From positions 1 through 61,111 of the forward strand of contig JBBHKE010002817.1 of the NCBI GenBank assembly GCA_037447655.1: a stretch of 61,111 nucleotides of DNA, written 5' to 3'. Each line of letters starts with the position of its first letter. Within the stretch, counting starts at the first letter, position 1. The translations under genes and the position numbers were made by a program. Under the pieces are notes generated by a model. It worked only from the letters and a program-made list of their open reading frames with translations, did no database searches and was not told the DNA's origin. The DNA is from Zygnema cylindricum. Taxonomy: Eukaryota; Streptophyta; Zygnematophyceae; Zygnematales; Zygnemataceae. Shown piece after piece: positions 11,277 to 24,327 of this stretch.

Positions 11277-14200
11277 CTTCCCTAAAGCTTTAGACTCAGT
11301 ATACCGGGGCAGCTGCGATGATAAACTAGCGCAGCATCGCAGCATAACAATGTAGCAATTAGCAAGTCACCCCGTCCCACTACATCTCAATGGTGGACTT
11401 ATCGCACAATGGCAGTATAGCAGTGCAGCAATTCAATTATTCACTTATTCCCACTGCGTCCCTACAATACTTCAGCTTAGGAGGAAAAAGAGCTTTAGTG
11501 AGCATATCAGCAATCATTTTTGCATCTGGTAAATAACATAATTTAATCACTCTAGAGAACACTTTTTCTCTTACAAACTGTAATCGTACATCAATGTGCT
11601 TGCTTTTGACGTGATGACTCGGGTTAGAAGTAATGGCAATAGCAGCCTGGTTATCACACCAGATCACCAGTGGACCAAGTTGCATGTATCATAGTTCTTG
11701 TAACATGGATTTTACCCATAAGAGTTATTTGAGGGCCGAGCTTGCTGTCATGTATTTTGACTCCTTTGTCGACAGTGCTGTAACCTTTTGAAGTTTGCTG
11801 CTCCAGCAGCAAGTAGCGTTCTCAATTTGAAGAACGAATTTTGTGGTGGATTTCCAGCTTGGCAAGTCGCCATAGCTTGCATCACTCCACGTTTGCAGCT
11901 TCACTTCTCCTCCGCCTATAGTGAGGTTGAGGTCTTTAGTTCCTCCCAAATATATTAAGACTCTCCTTGCAGCATCAAAATTAGATTTTATCGGATTTTC
12001 TAGACTCCTGCTTAGTACCCCAACTGCTGAAGCAATGTCAAGACGGGTACAGTTCATGAAATATATTAAGCTTCCCACTATCTGTCTATAAGGTATTACA
12101 GAATCATTCTCCCCTGAATCTAAATACTCGCTAACAATGACACCTAGTTCTGTCTCTTCTCCCTCTTACTTTTGTCAAAACTCCATTGGAGTTAAACATC
12201 TTTTTGCCCCCTGCATTCCGTACTCATCTAACATGTTTCCAATAGCCTCTTTTTGAGTCAATTTTATTATTTTCTTATTTCTCTCACTTTCTACTTGGAT
12301 ACCCAGAATATATTTTGCCTCACCGAGGTCTTTCATCTCGAACCGTGAATTTAGAGCAATTTTGATTTTGTTAATTTCAGACATTGATTTGCTAATTAAT
12401 AGTAAATCATCTACATATATTGCTATATACACTATCCCATTTTCACCCTTTAGAACGTAGACAGAGTGATCAAAACTTATCGTTTAAAATCCTAAGCTAG
12501 TCAATAATTCATCAAGCTTCAGATTCCACTGTCTGGGGGCCTACTTTAGGCCATACACAAATTTTAGCAACTTGCATACTAAGTGCTCTTTTCCTGGTTC
12601 CACATACTTTTCAGGCTGCTGCATGTAAATGGTCTCTTCCAGTTCTCTGTGCAAAAAGGCCGTCTTTACATCCATCTGATGAATTTCCATATCTTTTATA
12701 GCAGCTAAAGAGAGCAAAATCCTAACTGTCGAAATCTTACAACCGAGAAAATGTTTCTTCAAAATCGATTCCTTCCTTTTAATTATTCTCATTTGCCACA
12801 ACTCTAGTGTTATAACGTTCAATGGTGTTATCGGGATTTTACTTCACCTTGAATACCCATTTGCTGCTGATCGCTTTTCGGTCCGGAGGAAAGGTCCACA
12901 AGCTCCCATGTTTGAGCCTCCATAATGGACTACATTTCGTCATTTGCTGCCTCTATCCAGTAATTCTGTTTTGGTGATGAGAAGGCCCCCTGAATGGTCA
13001 AAGGCTCCCATGAGGTTGCCGAGTTGGCAAAGTGAGAGCTTGCTTGCAAGCGGCTGCTTGATCTTCTTCCCCTCGGAAATTCTGAGGCTTAGATCCTCAG
13101 ATGCCGCGCATTGCGCTGATTGCGCTGGTTGGGATCTATGTGTACCGACCACTGTTGGTCCGGTTGGAATTGAACGTGTTGAGGAACTCGGAGAGAGACG
13201 GACTCCGGAGTCACTACCGGAGAATGTGGAATATGCGGGACAATTTCCTGCATGCAATCTAAAATGACATATTCTTGTACCTTTTGTTGCTTTTGCTGCT
13301 CTGTCATTTGAAATAAATCTATCGAGTCTAGTTCATCCTTAACAATGATGTTCCTTGCTACAACTATTTTGTGCCTCTCAAACACAAAGACTCTATAACC
13401 TTTGGAGTGATTATGATATCCAAACAGAATACCCGGTAATCCTTTCGGTTCCTTTTTCCATCTATCTGTAGACGTATCCAATATAAAATATTGACTACAA
13501 ATGACTTTGAAATGGCTAACATCTGGTTTGCTACCTGTCCAGATCTCGTAAGGAGTAGTGTCTATTGATCTAAGATCCTATCCTATTTTAAATATAAACT
13601 CCACAATTTAGAGCCTCAGCCCAGAATTTCAGATCCACATTTTTATCTGCAAGCATCGACCTAGAGCTCTCTGTGAGAGTTATATTCAGTCTTTCCGACA
13701 CCCCATTTTGTTCTGGTGAATATTGAACAGTCAATAGATGACTTATGCCTTCCGCAAGTAAAAAGGTTTCAAATTCTTTCGATGTATATTCACCACCATT
13801 GTCCGATCTGAGCTGCAAAATAGGTGAATTATGAAGTTTTTCAGCCCATGCTTTATAGTGTTTGAATTGACCAAACACTTCACTTTTCTCTTTCATGAAG
13901 TAAAATTTTGTAAACCTGGAGAAATCATCTGTGAAGGTGACCATATATTTCATCCCCCCAGCAGATGGAACCTTCGCTGGACCAAAGACATCCGAATGAA
14001 TTTGTTGTAATAGTTTCGTTGACCGATGCTCAAACTCTTTAAGAAATGGCAATATGTGGATTTTGCCTAAAGCGCAACCGCCACAACTTTTGACCGGCTC
14101 ATTTGTGATTGATACACCCTCTATTTTTCCAGCCAAGACCATTTTCCTCAAACTATCATAGTTTACATGGCCAAATCTTTTATGCCACAACTCATCTGAG

Positions 14201-14455
14201 TGCAAAACACCGGAGTACAAAACATCATTCTCGTTGGTATTAGCCATATCCATGTGATACATCTTGCTACTATCTCTAGTACATGTAACCTCAACCTTGC
14301 CATTTTTGCTAACAACTTGCCGACCATTTTTCAAATTAACCTCAAAGCCTTTACTCTCTACCAAGGACGTAGAAAACAGATTTTTCTTAAAGTCAGGCAC
14401 AAATAAGACATTGTGAATAGTCCTTTCAATTGCTTTTCCTTCAACATCAACTAGC
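11277..14455 (-). pseudogene. Ty1/copia A2 protease(end)-integrase-RT-RNase H
   Basis: This is the pol remnant of a family A copia. Reading from 14455, VDVEGKAIERTIHN is the end of the protease region. The integrase (14400-13588) has FTDDFSR, LRSDNGGEY and EQNGVSERLN. After a frameshift comes the integrase C-terminal region (13481-13089), then RT (12940-12175) with WVFKVK, QMDVKTAFLHRELEE and the catalytic AIYVDDLLLISK (about 12425-12390). RNase H segments (12078-11725 and 11685-11437) contain LSTKESKY and DNQAAIAITSNPSHHV, then AKMIADMLTKAL. There are at least six breaks in frame. The 160 bases between the RNase H end and the LTR are noncoding and GCAGC-rich. Gag and most of protease are lost at the boundary with the LTR-like block at 14456. 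Confidence 0.88.
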
Positions 14456-15435
14456 TGTTGTTCTTTGGTCTAAAATAGACCGCAGAAGCCACCCAAACTA
14501 TCATGCAAAAAGCTAAGCGAAGCTAGGCCAATGAACAATCATTTGAAATGCATCCTCCATTTAACATACAACAACTAAGGTTTGATGGAAAAATCAACAT
14601 AAACAAACCTTAGGACAACATCTAAGGTTTGATGGAATAATCAACATAAGCAAACCCTAGGACAAATGCATAAATAATGCATATCAAACAAACATAAATA
14701 ACATAAATAAATAATAACAAAAAGAGTCCAATCTCACATAAACATTAAATAAACAAAAGTATATCAATAAACATATTACTCAAATGCATGACCTAATCGG
14801 CAACCCTAAAAGTTTACATCTTCGGTCCCTACTTTTCATGCTAAGCATTGATGATTTCTTAATGAAGCTCAAATCTATATATACATTTGTGAGCTGTCAA
14901 CAAATAGCTACGTGTCAAATTAAACAACATAACTTCCACTAAATATTATTTAACCATAATAATCTACAACGACAAATAGCTTAACCGTAAGTGTACACCT
15001 GAGAGTTGACCAATCATAAGCGTACACTTGTCTGCAAGTACGACACTGCATACACACAAATTAAAATACCGAAACCCTAAATGATCACCTAAATAGAAAC
15101 TGTAATAATCAACACTAAAATATTAATACACATACGACAAAACAATGTTATTTCAAATATTTTCACCGACGCGTCCGCAAAATATGCGTCATAAGCGACA
15201 ACTCGCTTAGTCACTTGTAGATAGATCCACGTAGTGAACCAACATCGCATATGTACGGTCCACTAGATAATGTGTCATAAAAAACAATGTGGTTTGTTAA
15301 AAATATCGGCAGACGCCGTTCGCCCTCCACGTGTACCATGACCAACTTGCCGAAATCAAACCGTACGATCCAAATCCTGTCCGTACCGAAATCACGTACT
15401 TCGTCATAAATGCGCCTTGTCGCATTTAAGGTACA
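14456..15435 (+). mobile_element. Probable solo LTR, family X (980 bp)
   Basis: This block starts TGTTGTTCTTTGG and ends AAGGTACA, so it has TG...CA ends on the plus strand. Its start resembles family A LTR starts. Its last ~270 bases (CATATGTACGGTCCACT, a GGCGGACGCCGTCCGCCC-like block, ATGCGCCTTGTCGC) match 41040-41260. It sits between two unrelated truncated copia remnants (A2 on the left, D on the right) and has no matching 5-bp target duplication. It therefore probably marks a recombination junction rather than a simple insertion. No coding sequence was found inside it. Confidence 0.55.
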
Positions 15436-18400
15436 CGTCATTTTCGATAAATGAACTCTCTCTCCTCTGGACTCATCTGATCGTCTAAGATCATCACTCC
15501 TCCTACACTCATATCACTTACTTTTTTCAAGTCCATGGGAGTGGTACAACTGTTAGCATTTTCCATCTAGAATTTCTCAAGCATATTACCTATTGCTTCT
15601 TTCTGAGTAAGTCTGATAATCTTCTTCCCCCTATCTCTCTCCATTTGGATCCCCAAAATATATTTTGCCTCCCCTAAATCCGTCATATCAAATCTGCCCC
15701 TAAGATCTTTCTTTAGCCTATTGATATTATCCAAAGACTTACTTAACACAAGCAGATCATCCACATAAATTGCAATAAAAATGACACCATTATCATCTCT
15801 TCAAACATATAGATAGAATGGCAGAGCTGATCCGGATGTATCCGAGATCGGTGAGAAACTCATCTAGTTTCTTATTCCACTGTCGTGGAGCCTGTTTAAG
15901 TCCATATAAGGACTTTATGAGCCTGCAGACTTTGCTCTCTTCTCCTTCTTCCACAAACCCCTCGGGTTGCCACATAAAAATTTCTTCTTCTAACTCACCA
16001 TTAAGAAAAGCAGTCTTAATGTCCATTTGGTGTATTTCCATGTCTTCCGCTGCGGCCTGACTGAGGAGAATCCTTACCGATGGGAACCGAACAACTGGAG
16101 CAAAGGTCTCCTCATAGTCAATCCCCTCTTTTTGGGTGAACCCTTTCTCTACCAATCGAGCCTTATACCTCTCAATCGTATTATCTGGGTTGAGTTTTAG
16201 TTTAAATACCCATTTATATCCAATAGGTTTTTTGTCTGGAGGGCAATCGGCTAGTTCCCAAGTATTTGCTTCCATGATAGAAGCCATCTCATCATTTATG
16301 GCCTAATCCATCTTTATTTCTCTGGACTATTCATTGCCTCTAAGTAAGACTGAGGCTCATCTGGGTGAGATAGCTTAGTTACCTTATGGGCTGCTTGTTT
16401 TTCCTGTATCCTTTTGCTGCTCCTCCTTCCTCCCTCAAACTCCGATGTTGGAATGGATGGAAGTCTTAGATTTCTTCTCACTGTCTCATCGGCTCCCCTG
16501 TCCATAAAAAACCGTATCTTGTCCCGCTTCTTCTATCTCCTCGAAGTCCATAGGAGTATGTAACGTTTCCGGTGAGTCTCTTGTATCTTCGATCTCCCGT
16601 GAATTTGTAATCACGACTTCACTCATGTCTTTTTCCGGAACGACCGAGTTCTCCTCACTTTCACACTGAAATTTGATCCTTATCTTATTTGTATATTTGA
16701 AGGGGTCAAATGACTTCCCTTCATCCATGACAACTAAGTGTTTGACCAGAATGATATCTTTTTTTGCTAAGTCATAGACTCTATATCCCTTAACATCCTC
16801 ATCATATCCCACAAAGTATCCAAGTTTTCCCTTAGCATGTAGTTTCCAGATTTTCCTGTGCGTGTAAAGACTGTAAACTTGGCTACCAAATACTTTAAGG
16901 TGTGAGATATCTGGTTTCCTTCGAACCCATCTCTCATAAGGTGTCATTCCCTTTACAGCTGAGGTAAGGACTCTGTTCTTAATGTAGTTGGCACTGTTCA
17001 TTGCTTCTGCCCAAAATCTCTTTCCTATTTTCTTGTCTGCCAACATACTGCGCACACTATCTCCTAGTGTTCGATTCAACCTCTCAGCTACCCCATTTTG
17101 TTCCGGGTTATATGGTACACTTTTCTGGTGCTGCACTCCCTCATCTCTCAGATATTCCTCAAACTCGTTAGAGGTATATTCCCCCCCATTATCACTCCTT
17201 ATCCTCTTAATGGGGGTTTCATGCAACTTCTCACTCCAAGCTTTATATTCTTTGAAGTAAGTTGATGCTTCAGACTTTGTTTTCAGAAAGTTGACTCCAG
17301 AGTATCTAGACCAGTCATCAGTTATTGTCATCATAAACCTCTTTCCTCGAACCGAAGCTACTTTTTGCAGGTCCTCAAATATCTGTGTGGACAAAATCTA
17401 ACACTTTCTCACCTCTATATGTGGCGGCTTTAGGAAAGGGAAGTCTGTGAGCCTTACCTTGAGCACAACCACTATAATCATCCATCATTTCATTATCCTC
17501 AAACTGAATGCCATCTACTACCCCAAGCTTTTTCATTTCCCTCAACTTATCAAAATGCACATGCCCCAACGGCTTATGCCAAATCATCACCATAGGAACA
17601 CCAACATAATAAGCATTCTTCTTTTTATTACTCAGGTTAAGCCTAAACATTCCTTGGCTACCGTTATCTGCTGTGAAGTAAACTTCATTCCCATACTTAG
17701 CTGTAAAGACTCCCTTTCTGGTGAAAGTATCAAACTCTTTGTCATCTAACACAGACGTAGAGACAAGATTTTTACTCAGCTGAGGAATGTAAAGTACATC
17801 TGAGAATGTAAGTATAGAAGTCTTGCCCTCCACTAAGACTTTTAGATCTACTGATCCCACTAGATCTATAGTAACCACTCTCCCATCCCCATACTCTATC
17901 TCTACAGTAGGAATCTTTCTTAGCTTAGTGAAGAGTTCTTTATCACGACACATATGCATAAATGCATCTGAGTCGATGATACATCTTTCTTGTGGAGCTT
18001 CCCGATTTGCTCTAAGGGCACACTTCTGCCTCCAAGGGATCTCCTTCTCCTCCAGACTCTCATCAAGAAGAAGCTCCCCATCCTCCTCAGATGACTCATC
18101 CTCGGTTTCTCTTGACACTTTTGTAACCACAAGTGTCTTTTTCTTCCCTCCGGAAGAACCTCCTCCACGGTTCTTTTGGAGCCTCAGCTCTGATAGCTTG
18201 ACACAATCTGCAATAAAGTGTCTCGGCTTTTTGCAATAATGACAAAGACCCTTTGGGGGCCTCTGTCCCCCAGAAAGATCTCTTTCCCCCCTCTATAAGG
18301 TTTATTCGGGTCCTTCCCCCATCGGTCCCCTCCTGCTGCTAGAGCTTGAATGCTCTTTCCTCCTCTCCTAATCTCCATTGTGTTTTCCTTCACAAGTATC

Positions 18401-19117
18401 ATCCTGACTACTGTGTTCAATTTCCATGAACTATCAGGCATTCCCTATACTCGGTACACTATGGTTTCGAACTCATCTAGTAATTTCATGATAAGGGTGT
18501 TTACTTTCATTTTAATTGTACCTCTCTACCCGGCACTTTCCATTTCCCTATACAAACAAGAAAGATCATTACAGTAATCTAACATCTTTCCTCTTTTGTA
18601 AGTGTAACTCAATAGCTTTTGCTCAGCCAACTGGAGCTCCTGAATAGTTCCAGCTCTATAAATCTCCACTAAACTCTTCAGAACTCCTCCGCCTTGTAAA
18701 TGTGAAGATGAGGAGTGGCCAAACCTTGAGTGAGGTGCCTCAGAATGAAGTTCTTGGCAGCCATGTTTACATCCTCCCACATTTGAGTATCATTCTCCAC
18801 AGTCTTCACGGTCGCCGCTCCCGATACTGTAGCATAGGAGTGAGGGGTGTCTCCTTCCCTTTTTCCTTTTCGGACACACTGCTGTCCCCATCATCTGCCT
18901 CCTCCGCTGAGGCAGCCGTTGTTGCAGAAAACCTTACTCCCCCAAATCCTGGTGGAGTTCCCGAAGGTGGACGTTTCACTTGTCCACTGACGATACCCCA
19001 GTATCGTTTTTCACACAAAGCTCCCATCATCATGGCTTCCCAATAGATGAACCCAGATCCATTGAAGGTGGGCACCCTAGAGGGTGGGCCCATAACCTGC
19101 AATTCTGTGTCCTCCAT
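15436..19117 (-). pseudogene. Ty1/copia D gag-protease-integrase-RT, 3' truncated
   Basis: Gag starts at ATG 19117 (MEDTELQVMGPPSRVPTF), 20 bases inside the LTR, and its frame crosses the primer site. The gag body runs 19117-18440 with frameshifts. The CCHC knuckle CHYCKKPRHFIADC is at about 18241-18200. The protease reads CIIDSDAFMHMC (about 17970) where DSGAS is expected. Pre-integrase has MIWHKPLGHVHF (about 17585). Integrase is at 17394-16486 with TITDDWSRY, IRSDNGGEYTSNEF and EQNGVAERLNRTL. RT is at 16287-15436 with the catalytic IYVDDLLVLSK split by an upstream break (YMDD-like box near 15764). The element stops at 15436 in the RT-RNase H connection, next to the family X LTR. RNase H and 3' LTR are missing. 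Confidence 0.88.
19086..19097 (-). promoter_or_regulatory. Half-tRNA(iMet) primer-binding site of copia D
   Basis: On the minus strand GGTTATGGGCCC directly follows the LTR terminus (TTGCA). Complementarity to the initiator tRNA-Met anticodon arm extends three more bases (ACC), 15 in total. It is translated within gag as QVMGP. Confidence 0.72.
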
Positions 19118-20143
19118 TGGACTACAGAATACAGGAAGCCTCTAGATAGTGTTTAACTAACCCACTTTAAGCCACGACCACTTCTGCCCAAGAAGGCAAA
19201 CTGACAATTTGACTGCACCCCTGTGCAGCCTGGACTCCCTTGAGTGCGTAGCAAAAAGAATCACTGAAAACGGCCAACCAGCCGATAAGTAATAGGGTGG
19301 CAAAGATGCCAATTTATACAAACTCTCAGAGAGAGAGGACTATCTACCTAAATTTTCCTAAGTTCTAGTTTTTCCTAATTCCCTCTCACAGCTCCTTTCT
19401 ACTGCCTGTACGAACCAATCACAAAACTGTATAGTACTATAAAGTACTACTACCGATGTACTTTCTGTACGACCTCTTTACGACAAGGCCATTAAGTGGA
19501 AGCGTGTCCACTTTCCACTCGTTTGTACGTTCCTCGGAATTCTCGTGACCGAATGATGTCTTCCCACGTGGGGCCAGGTCATGCCTCGTCACTAAATGCC
19601 AAAATGACCATTCCGGGATTTCGGCGATGATGTGCGCCGTTAGATTTGACGCGAAATTCAATCTCGGCCGTAATAAATACTTGTGCGATATTTGTTTCGT
19701 TGTTGAAACAAAATGCGCGATATCCATTTCAAAGAAGTACAATACTTTGTATTTTGTAGAACTATATCTATGCGTGGCGATAAGAGTTTCAATTAAATGA
19801 ATCTAGTACATTACAATAGTTTAAATAGTAATGAAACCCTATATCTCCTAACGGACTTCTACGACAGACTGGTTAGAGCTAACGGCTACGCCGCGCTCTG
19901 CCGGTCGGGGTTCGAGTCCTGCCGGACTCAACCTTTTGTTGAGAGTGGCTTAAGCCACTCTTTAGTCCTTCCTATGGAGTTGAGGCAGCCATGGCTCCAT
20001 TGCTCTCTCTCTCTCTCTCCTTTAATGACTACAACAAGTATGGGGGCGAGAGAGAGAGAGAAGAGATAGAGGCAGGCTGCCTACATTTTCTTTTCTAACA
20101 AATTTAGACCTAGAAAATATACTAAAAACTACTTTTTTCAACA
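19098..20143 (-). mobile_element. 5' LTR of copia D (1046 bp)
   Basis: On the minus strand it starts TGTTGAAAAAAG at 20143 and ends ATTGCA at 19098. It contains a hairpin at 19983-20082, whose arms are a CT-repeat and a GA-repeat, and a plus-strand tRNA-like segment (19870-19935) with GGTTCGAGTCC. It interrupts an older C-type LTR fragment at 20144. It is the LTR of the gag starting at 19117. Confidence 0.82.
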
Positions 20144-20412
20144 ACTTTCCGGTAGGTACCAGGATCAAATCCTGAGGTAATCACATATTCTTTAAGTAAA
20201 TAAACCCATAACGGTAAATAAACTAATATATATATTTCCCGTAAACCTTTGGATAGCCTAGGTAGCCATGGCTCTAGCTTCTTCTCCAACTTCTCAGTGA
20301 CTACGACAAGTTTGAGAGTTAGAGAGAGAAGTTAGAGGTAGACTGCCTCGGCTTCTTTCTATATTTCTATTTAGACCTAGAAAATACTTTAAACGGACCA
20401 TTAATTTCTACA
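20144..20412 (-). mobile_element. C-type LTR fragment nested between D and B LTRs
   Basis: It begins on the minus strand with TGTAGAAATTAATGG at 20412 and is similar to the first ~270 bases of the C LTRs (30781 and 25378 edges), including the 90-bp hairpin (20259-20347). It stops at 20143 inside the GGTACCAGGATCAAATCC block, where the D LTR begins. The rest of this LTR should have been on the far side of D but is not present. Confidence 0.75.
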
Positions 20413-20968
20413 TTCTGGAGATGCCGCCATCTAATGTCATGTTGCCATGTGTCACCTGGTGTGGCTGAGACCTCAAACCGCCAAATCATCCATTTTGCGA
20501 TGCCGACTTCTACCTTTGTCGTCCGATTGATATTGCCCTTAATTTATAGCCGTTAAATTACAAGCCGTACATTTAGATGTGATTATATTAAACTTTATCC
20601 ATGGGATTGTATTTCGTTCGTCAGTGAAATGAACTTTCCTATTTGTACATCTTTAAGTAGCTATCTTACCCTATATATCTCGACAGAGGTTCTAGGCTAC
20701 ATGGTAACGACGCTGGTGTTTTCAAACGGACGATAGGTACCAGGATCAAATCCTGGGTCTGTTAACCTTTTTGGTGAGTTTAACAAAGGACTGCCTACTG
20801 TCTCTAGGAGAAGCATAGGCAGCCATGACTCTAGCTTCTTCTTCTGCCTCGAGTGACTACGAGAAGTATGGGGCTAGAGAGAGAAGTTAAAAGCAGGCTG
20901 CCTCTGCTTTTTCTTCCTCATTTTTAAAAAACCTAGAAAATACATAAGAAATCCTTTTAATTTGAACA
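20413..20968 (-). mobile_element. 3' LTR of copia B, interrupted
   Basis: On the minus strand it starts TGTTCAAATTAAAAGG at 20968, right after a TAAGAGGAG polypurine tract. It matches the complete B LTR (31328-32319) through its hairpin (20817-20903), the tRNA-like block (20690-20755) and the GATGCCGCCATCTAATG stretch. It breaks at 20413, where a C-type LTR was inserted. Confidence 0.8.
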
Positions 20969-23900
20969 CTCCTCTTATTTTCTAGTCATCTTTTAGTTTA
21001 AGTCCACACTTATCTCTGCAAAATATTATTTTAGGTGAAGGCATTGGCTTTGTCATCATATCTGCCACCATTTCACTGTTTGGTCTATATTATAGACTTT
21101 TTATTTGTTCTCCACCTTTTCCCTAACAAACTTAAGTCTGATATCCATGTGCTTTGCTTTAAATGGATGTTTAGGATTAGCAACAATTGCAATTGCTGCT
21201 TGATTATCACAAAATATTTTCTGAGTTCCAATCTTAAGATGTCCCAATTCACCAAGCAAGTATTTGACCCACATCAATTCCTTCACAGCAGAGCAAGATG
21301 CCATATACTCGGCCTCCATGGTGGACTGAGCAATGACCTTTTGCTGCTTAGTACTCCAGCAACAAGTACCATTCCCCACATACAACACATATCCAGATGT
21401 ACATCTTCACATCGGAGCATCCTTATAGCTGGCATCACTCTAAGTGGTTATGTCAGTATTTTCCCCACCCAAATACAACCATAGATCCCTAGTTGCTATT
21501 AGATATCTGAGGACACTCTTAGCAGCTTCCCTATCCCTTTTGGCATGAGCATTCAGACTTCTACGTAGCACTCCTATAGCTGCTGCCAAATCCGGTCTGG
21601 TACAACTCATGAAATAAATCAGACCGCCCATAACCTGTTTGTATGGAATAGTCTGCATGAATTTCCTCTCTTCTGGACCTTGTTCATCTTCAAGAATTAG
21701 GATGTCTCCTTGCTCATTCCCCTCACCTCCCTTCTTTAGATCCATGGGAGTTGTAGAACAGTTGGCTTTGTCTATCTAAAATTTTTCCAACATGTTTCCA
21801 ATTGCCTCTTTCTGAGTTAGTCTAATTATTCTCTTTTCTCTATCTCTCTCTACTTGTATTCCCATAATATATCTCGCCTCCCCTATGTCTTTCATCTCGA
21901 ATCTTCCCTTCAGATCTATTTTTAGTTTGTTGATTTTCTCCATTGACTTACTCAGAACAAGCAAATCATCAACATAAATTGCAATAAAGATGACACCTTT
22001 CTCGTCTTCAAAAACATAAATCGAATGATCTGAGCTTATTCGAATGTATCTCAGACCAGTAAGGAACTCATCAAGTTTGTTATTCCACTGTCTGGGTGCC
22101 TATTTCAAGCCATAGAGAGATTTGATTTGCCGACATACCTTACTTTTTTCTCCTTGTTCCACGAATCCTTTAGGCTGTCGCATGAAGATCTCCTCCTCTA
22201 GTTCTCCATGAAAGAAGGCAGTTTTGATGTCCATCTGGTGTACTTCCATGTCTTCTACAGCTGCCAGACTGAAAAGTATGCAGACCGAGGGGAATTTGAC
22301 GACCAGAGCAAAGGTTTCTTCGTAATCTATTCCCTCTTTTTGAGTAAAACCTTTGGCCACTAACCGGGCCTTATATCGCTCAATAGTATTGTTATGATTC
22401 AGTTTCAATTTGAAAACCCACATATATCCAATAAGTTTGCGATCAGGTGGACAGTCCACCAGTTCCCATGTATCAGCTGCCATGATTGAAGCCATCTGTT
22501 CATTGATGGCCGTCTTCCATCGGTTTCTCTTCGGGCAGTTCATTGCCTCTCCAAATGTTTGAGGTTCATCCGGGTGAGAAAGTTTAATTACTTTGTTGTT
22601 AGCTTGTTTCTTTTGAAGTCTTTTGCTGCTTCTTCTTCCTCCTTCAAAAACTGTGGCCGGAGTAGATGGTTCTCGTGGATTCTTTCAAATCACCTGAGTT
22701 TCTCCCCTATCCCTCGGATCCATATTCGTTCTTTCCACCACGTCTCCCGCTTCAGGTATAGGTGTCACCCCGGTGTTTCCAAATCTTTCTCGGTTTGTTT
22801 TGAGCGTGAAAGGATATCTTCTTCCTGGAAACCCGGATAGTTAAGAAGGTGAAAGTCATCAAAATTATCTGACTCAAATCTGATTCTGACTCACTTTGAG
22901 GATTTGAAGGGATCTACCGACTTCCCTTCATCCATGGCTACCAGATGCTTTACTAGAATTATATCTTCATTTTTTAAATCATACACTCTATACCCTTTTA
23001 CATCCTCATCATATCGTAACAAATACCGAGGTTTCTCTTTAGGATGTAGTTTCCAGTTAGATCTATTTGTATCTAAACTGAATACTTTACTAGCGAAAAC
23101 CTTTAAGTGAGAGAGATTTGGTTTTCGGCCGGTCTATCTCTCATATAGAGTTTGGTCTTTCACTGCCGAAGTAAGTACTCTATTTCTCAAATAATTAGGA
23201 CAATTCATAGCTTCGGCCCAAAATCTTTTTTCTATCCTTTTATCTGACAACATACTCTGGGCACTATCATTCAGTGTCTTATTGAATCTTTCGACAACAC
23301 CATTCTGTTCCGGGTTTTCCGGAGCTGTCTTTTGATGTTGCACACCATCCTCTCTTAAAAACTCCTCAAACTGATTGGAGGTATTTTCCCCTCCATTGTC
23401 ACTTCTTACTCTTTTTGTTGAGATCTCGTGAAGCTTCTCGGCCCATGCTTTATATTGTTTGAAATACTCCGGAGTTTCTGATTTGTTTTTCAGAAAGTAT
23501 ACCCGGGAGTACCAAGACCAATCATCGGTAATAGTTAGCATAAATCTTTTTCCTCCGGGTGATGGCACTCTTGCCGGTCCCCAAATGTTCGTGTGTACCA
23601 AATCAATGACCTTTTCTTCTTTATAAGTTGCTTCTTTTGGAAATGCTAGCCTGTGTGTTTTACCCTGAGCACACTCACTGCAATCACTTACATGATCATT
23701 TCCCCCAAAGCGTATCCCTTCAACTACTCCCATCTTTTTCATTCCTTTTAGCTTTTCTAGATTAACATGCCCAAGTCTCTTATGCCACAACATAATATCA
23801 TTGACACCAACATAGTAAAGTTTGAGTTTTTCATTACTTAAAGCAAGCCTGAACATTCCTTGGCTACCTTTCTCAGCAGTGAAGTACACATCTTCCTCAA

Positions 23901-24327
23901 AGCTAGCTATAAAAACTCCTTTTCTGGTGCTTGTTTCAAATCCTTTATCATCTAATACAGACAGAGAGATAAGGTTTTTGTTTAACCCCGGAATAAACAA
24001 TACATCGGAGAACGTAACTATTGAGGTTTTTCCCTTTACTACAACTTTCAGATCTATCGATCCTACATAAGTAGTGGTACCTACCCTCCCATCCCCATAT
24101 TCAATCTCAACTGTAGGAATCTTTCTTAGGTTATTGAAGAGATGCTTATCCTTGCACATGTGCATGGAGGCACCTGAATCCACAATCCAACCTCCTTCAC
24201 CTTTTAGTCCACCGAAAACACATTTGTGCTTCTGTGGAATTTCAACTTCTGTCTTTGCCTCCAACTCCGCATCCAAAAGAAGTTCGTCGTCCTCCTCATC
24301 AGATTCCTTCTCAAGTACCTCTGTGAC
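20969..24327 (-). pseudogene. Ty1/copia B protease-integrase-RT-RNase H
   Basis: This is the pol portion of the outer element B. It starts at VTEVLEKESDEEDD (24327), upstream of an intact protease motif, WIVDSGASMHMC (about 24200). Pre-integrase contains LWHKRLGHVNLEKL. Integrase has TITDDWSWYSR, VRSDNGGENTSN and EQNGVVERFNKTL (to about 23134). RT is at 22543-22000 with VWKLNP-like and QMDIKTAFFHGELEE motifs. The segment 21964-21440 covers the RT-RNase H link. RNase H (21388-21020) has IAQSTMEAEYM and DNQAAIAIVANPKHP. There are stops near 22100 and 21776 and several frameshifts. Gag and the CCHC knuckle are missing at this edge because C is nested here and about 0.5 kb of gag was lost. Confidence 0.87.

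Noticed and set aside
12944-13267. A 107-codon plus-strand ORF as a host gene.
   Set aside because: It is antisense to the copia A2 integrase-RT linker and shows no family features.
19868-19940. A functional tRNA gene.
   Set aside because: The T-arm pairs only partly and no 7-bp acceptor stem can be formed around the boxes. The segment recurs within LTRs.
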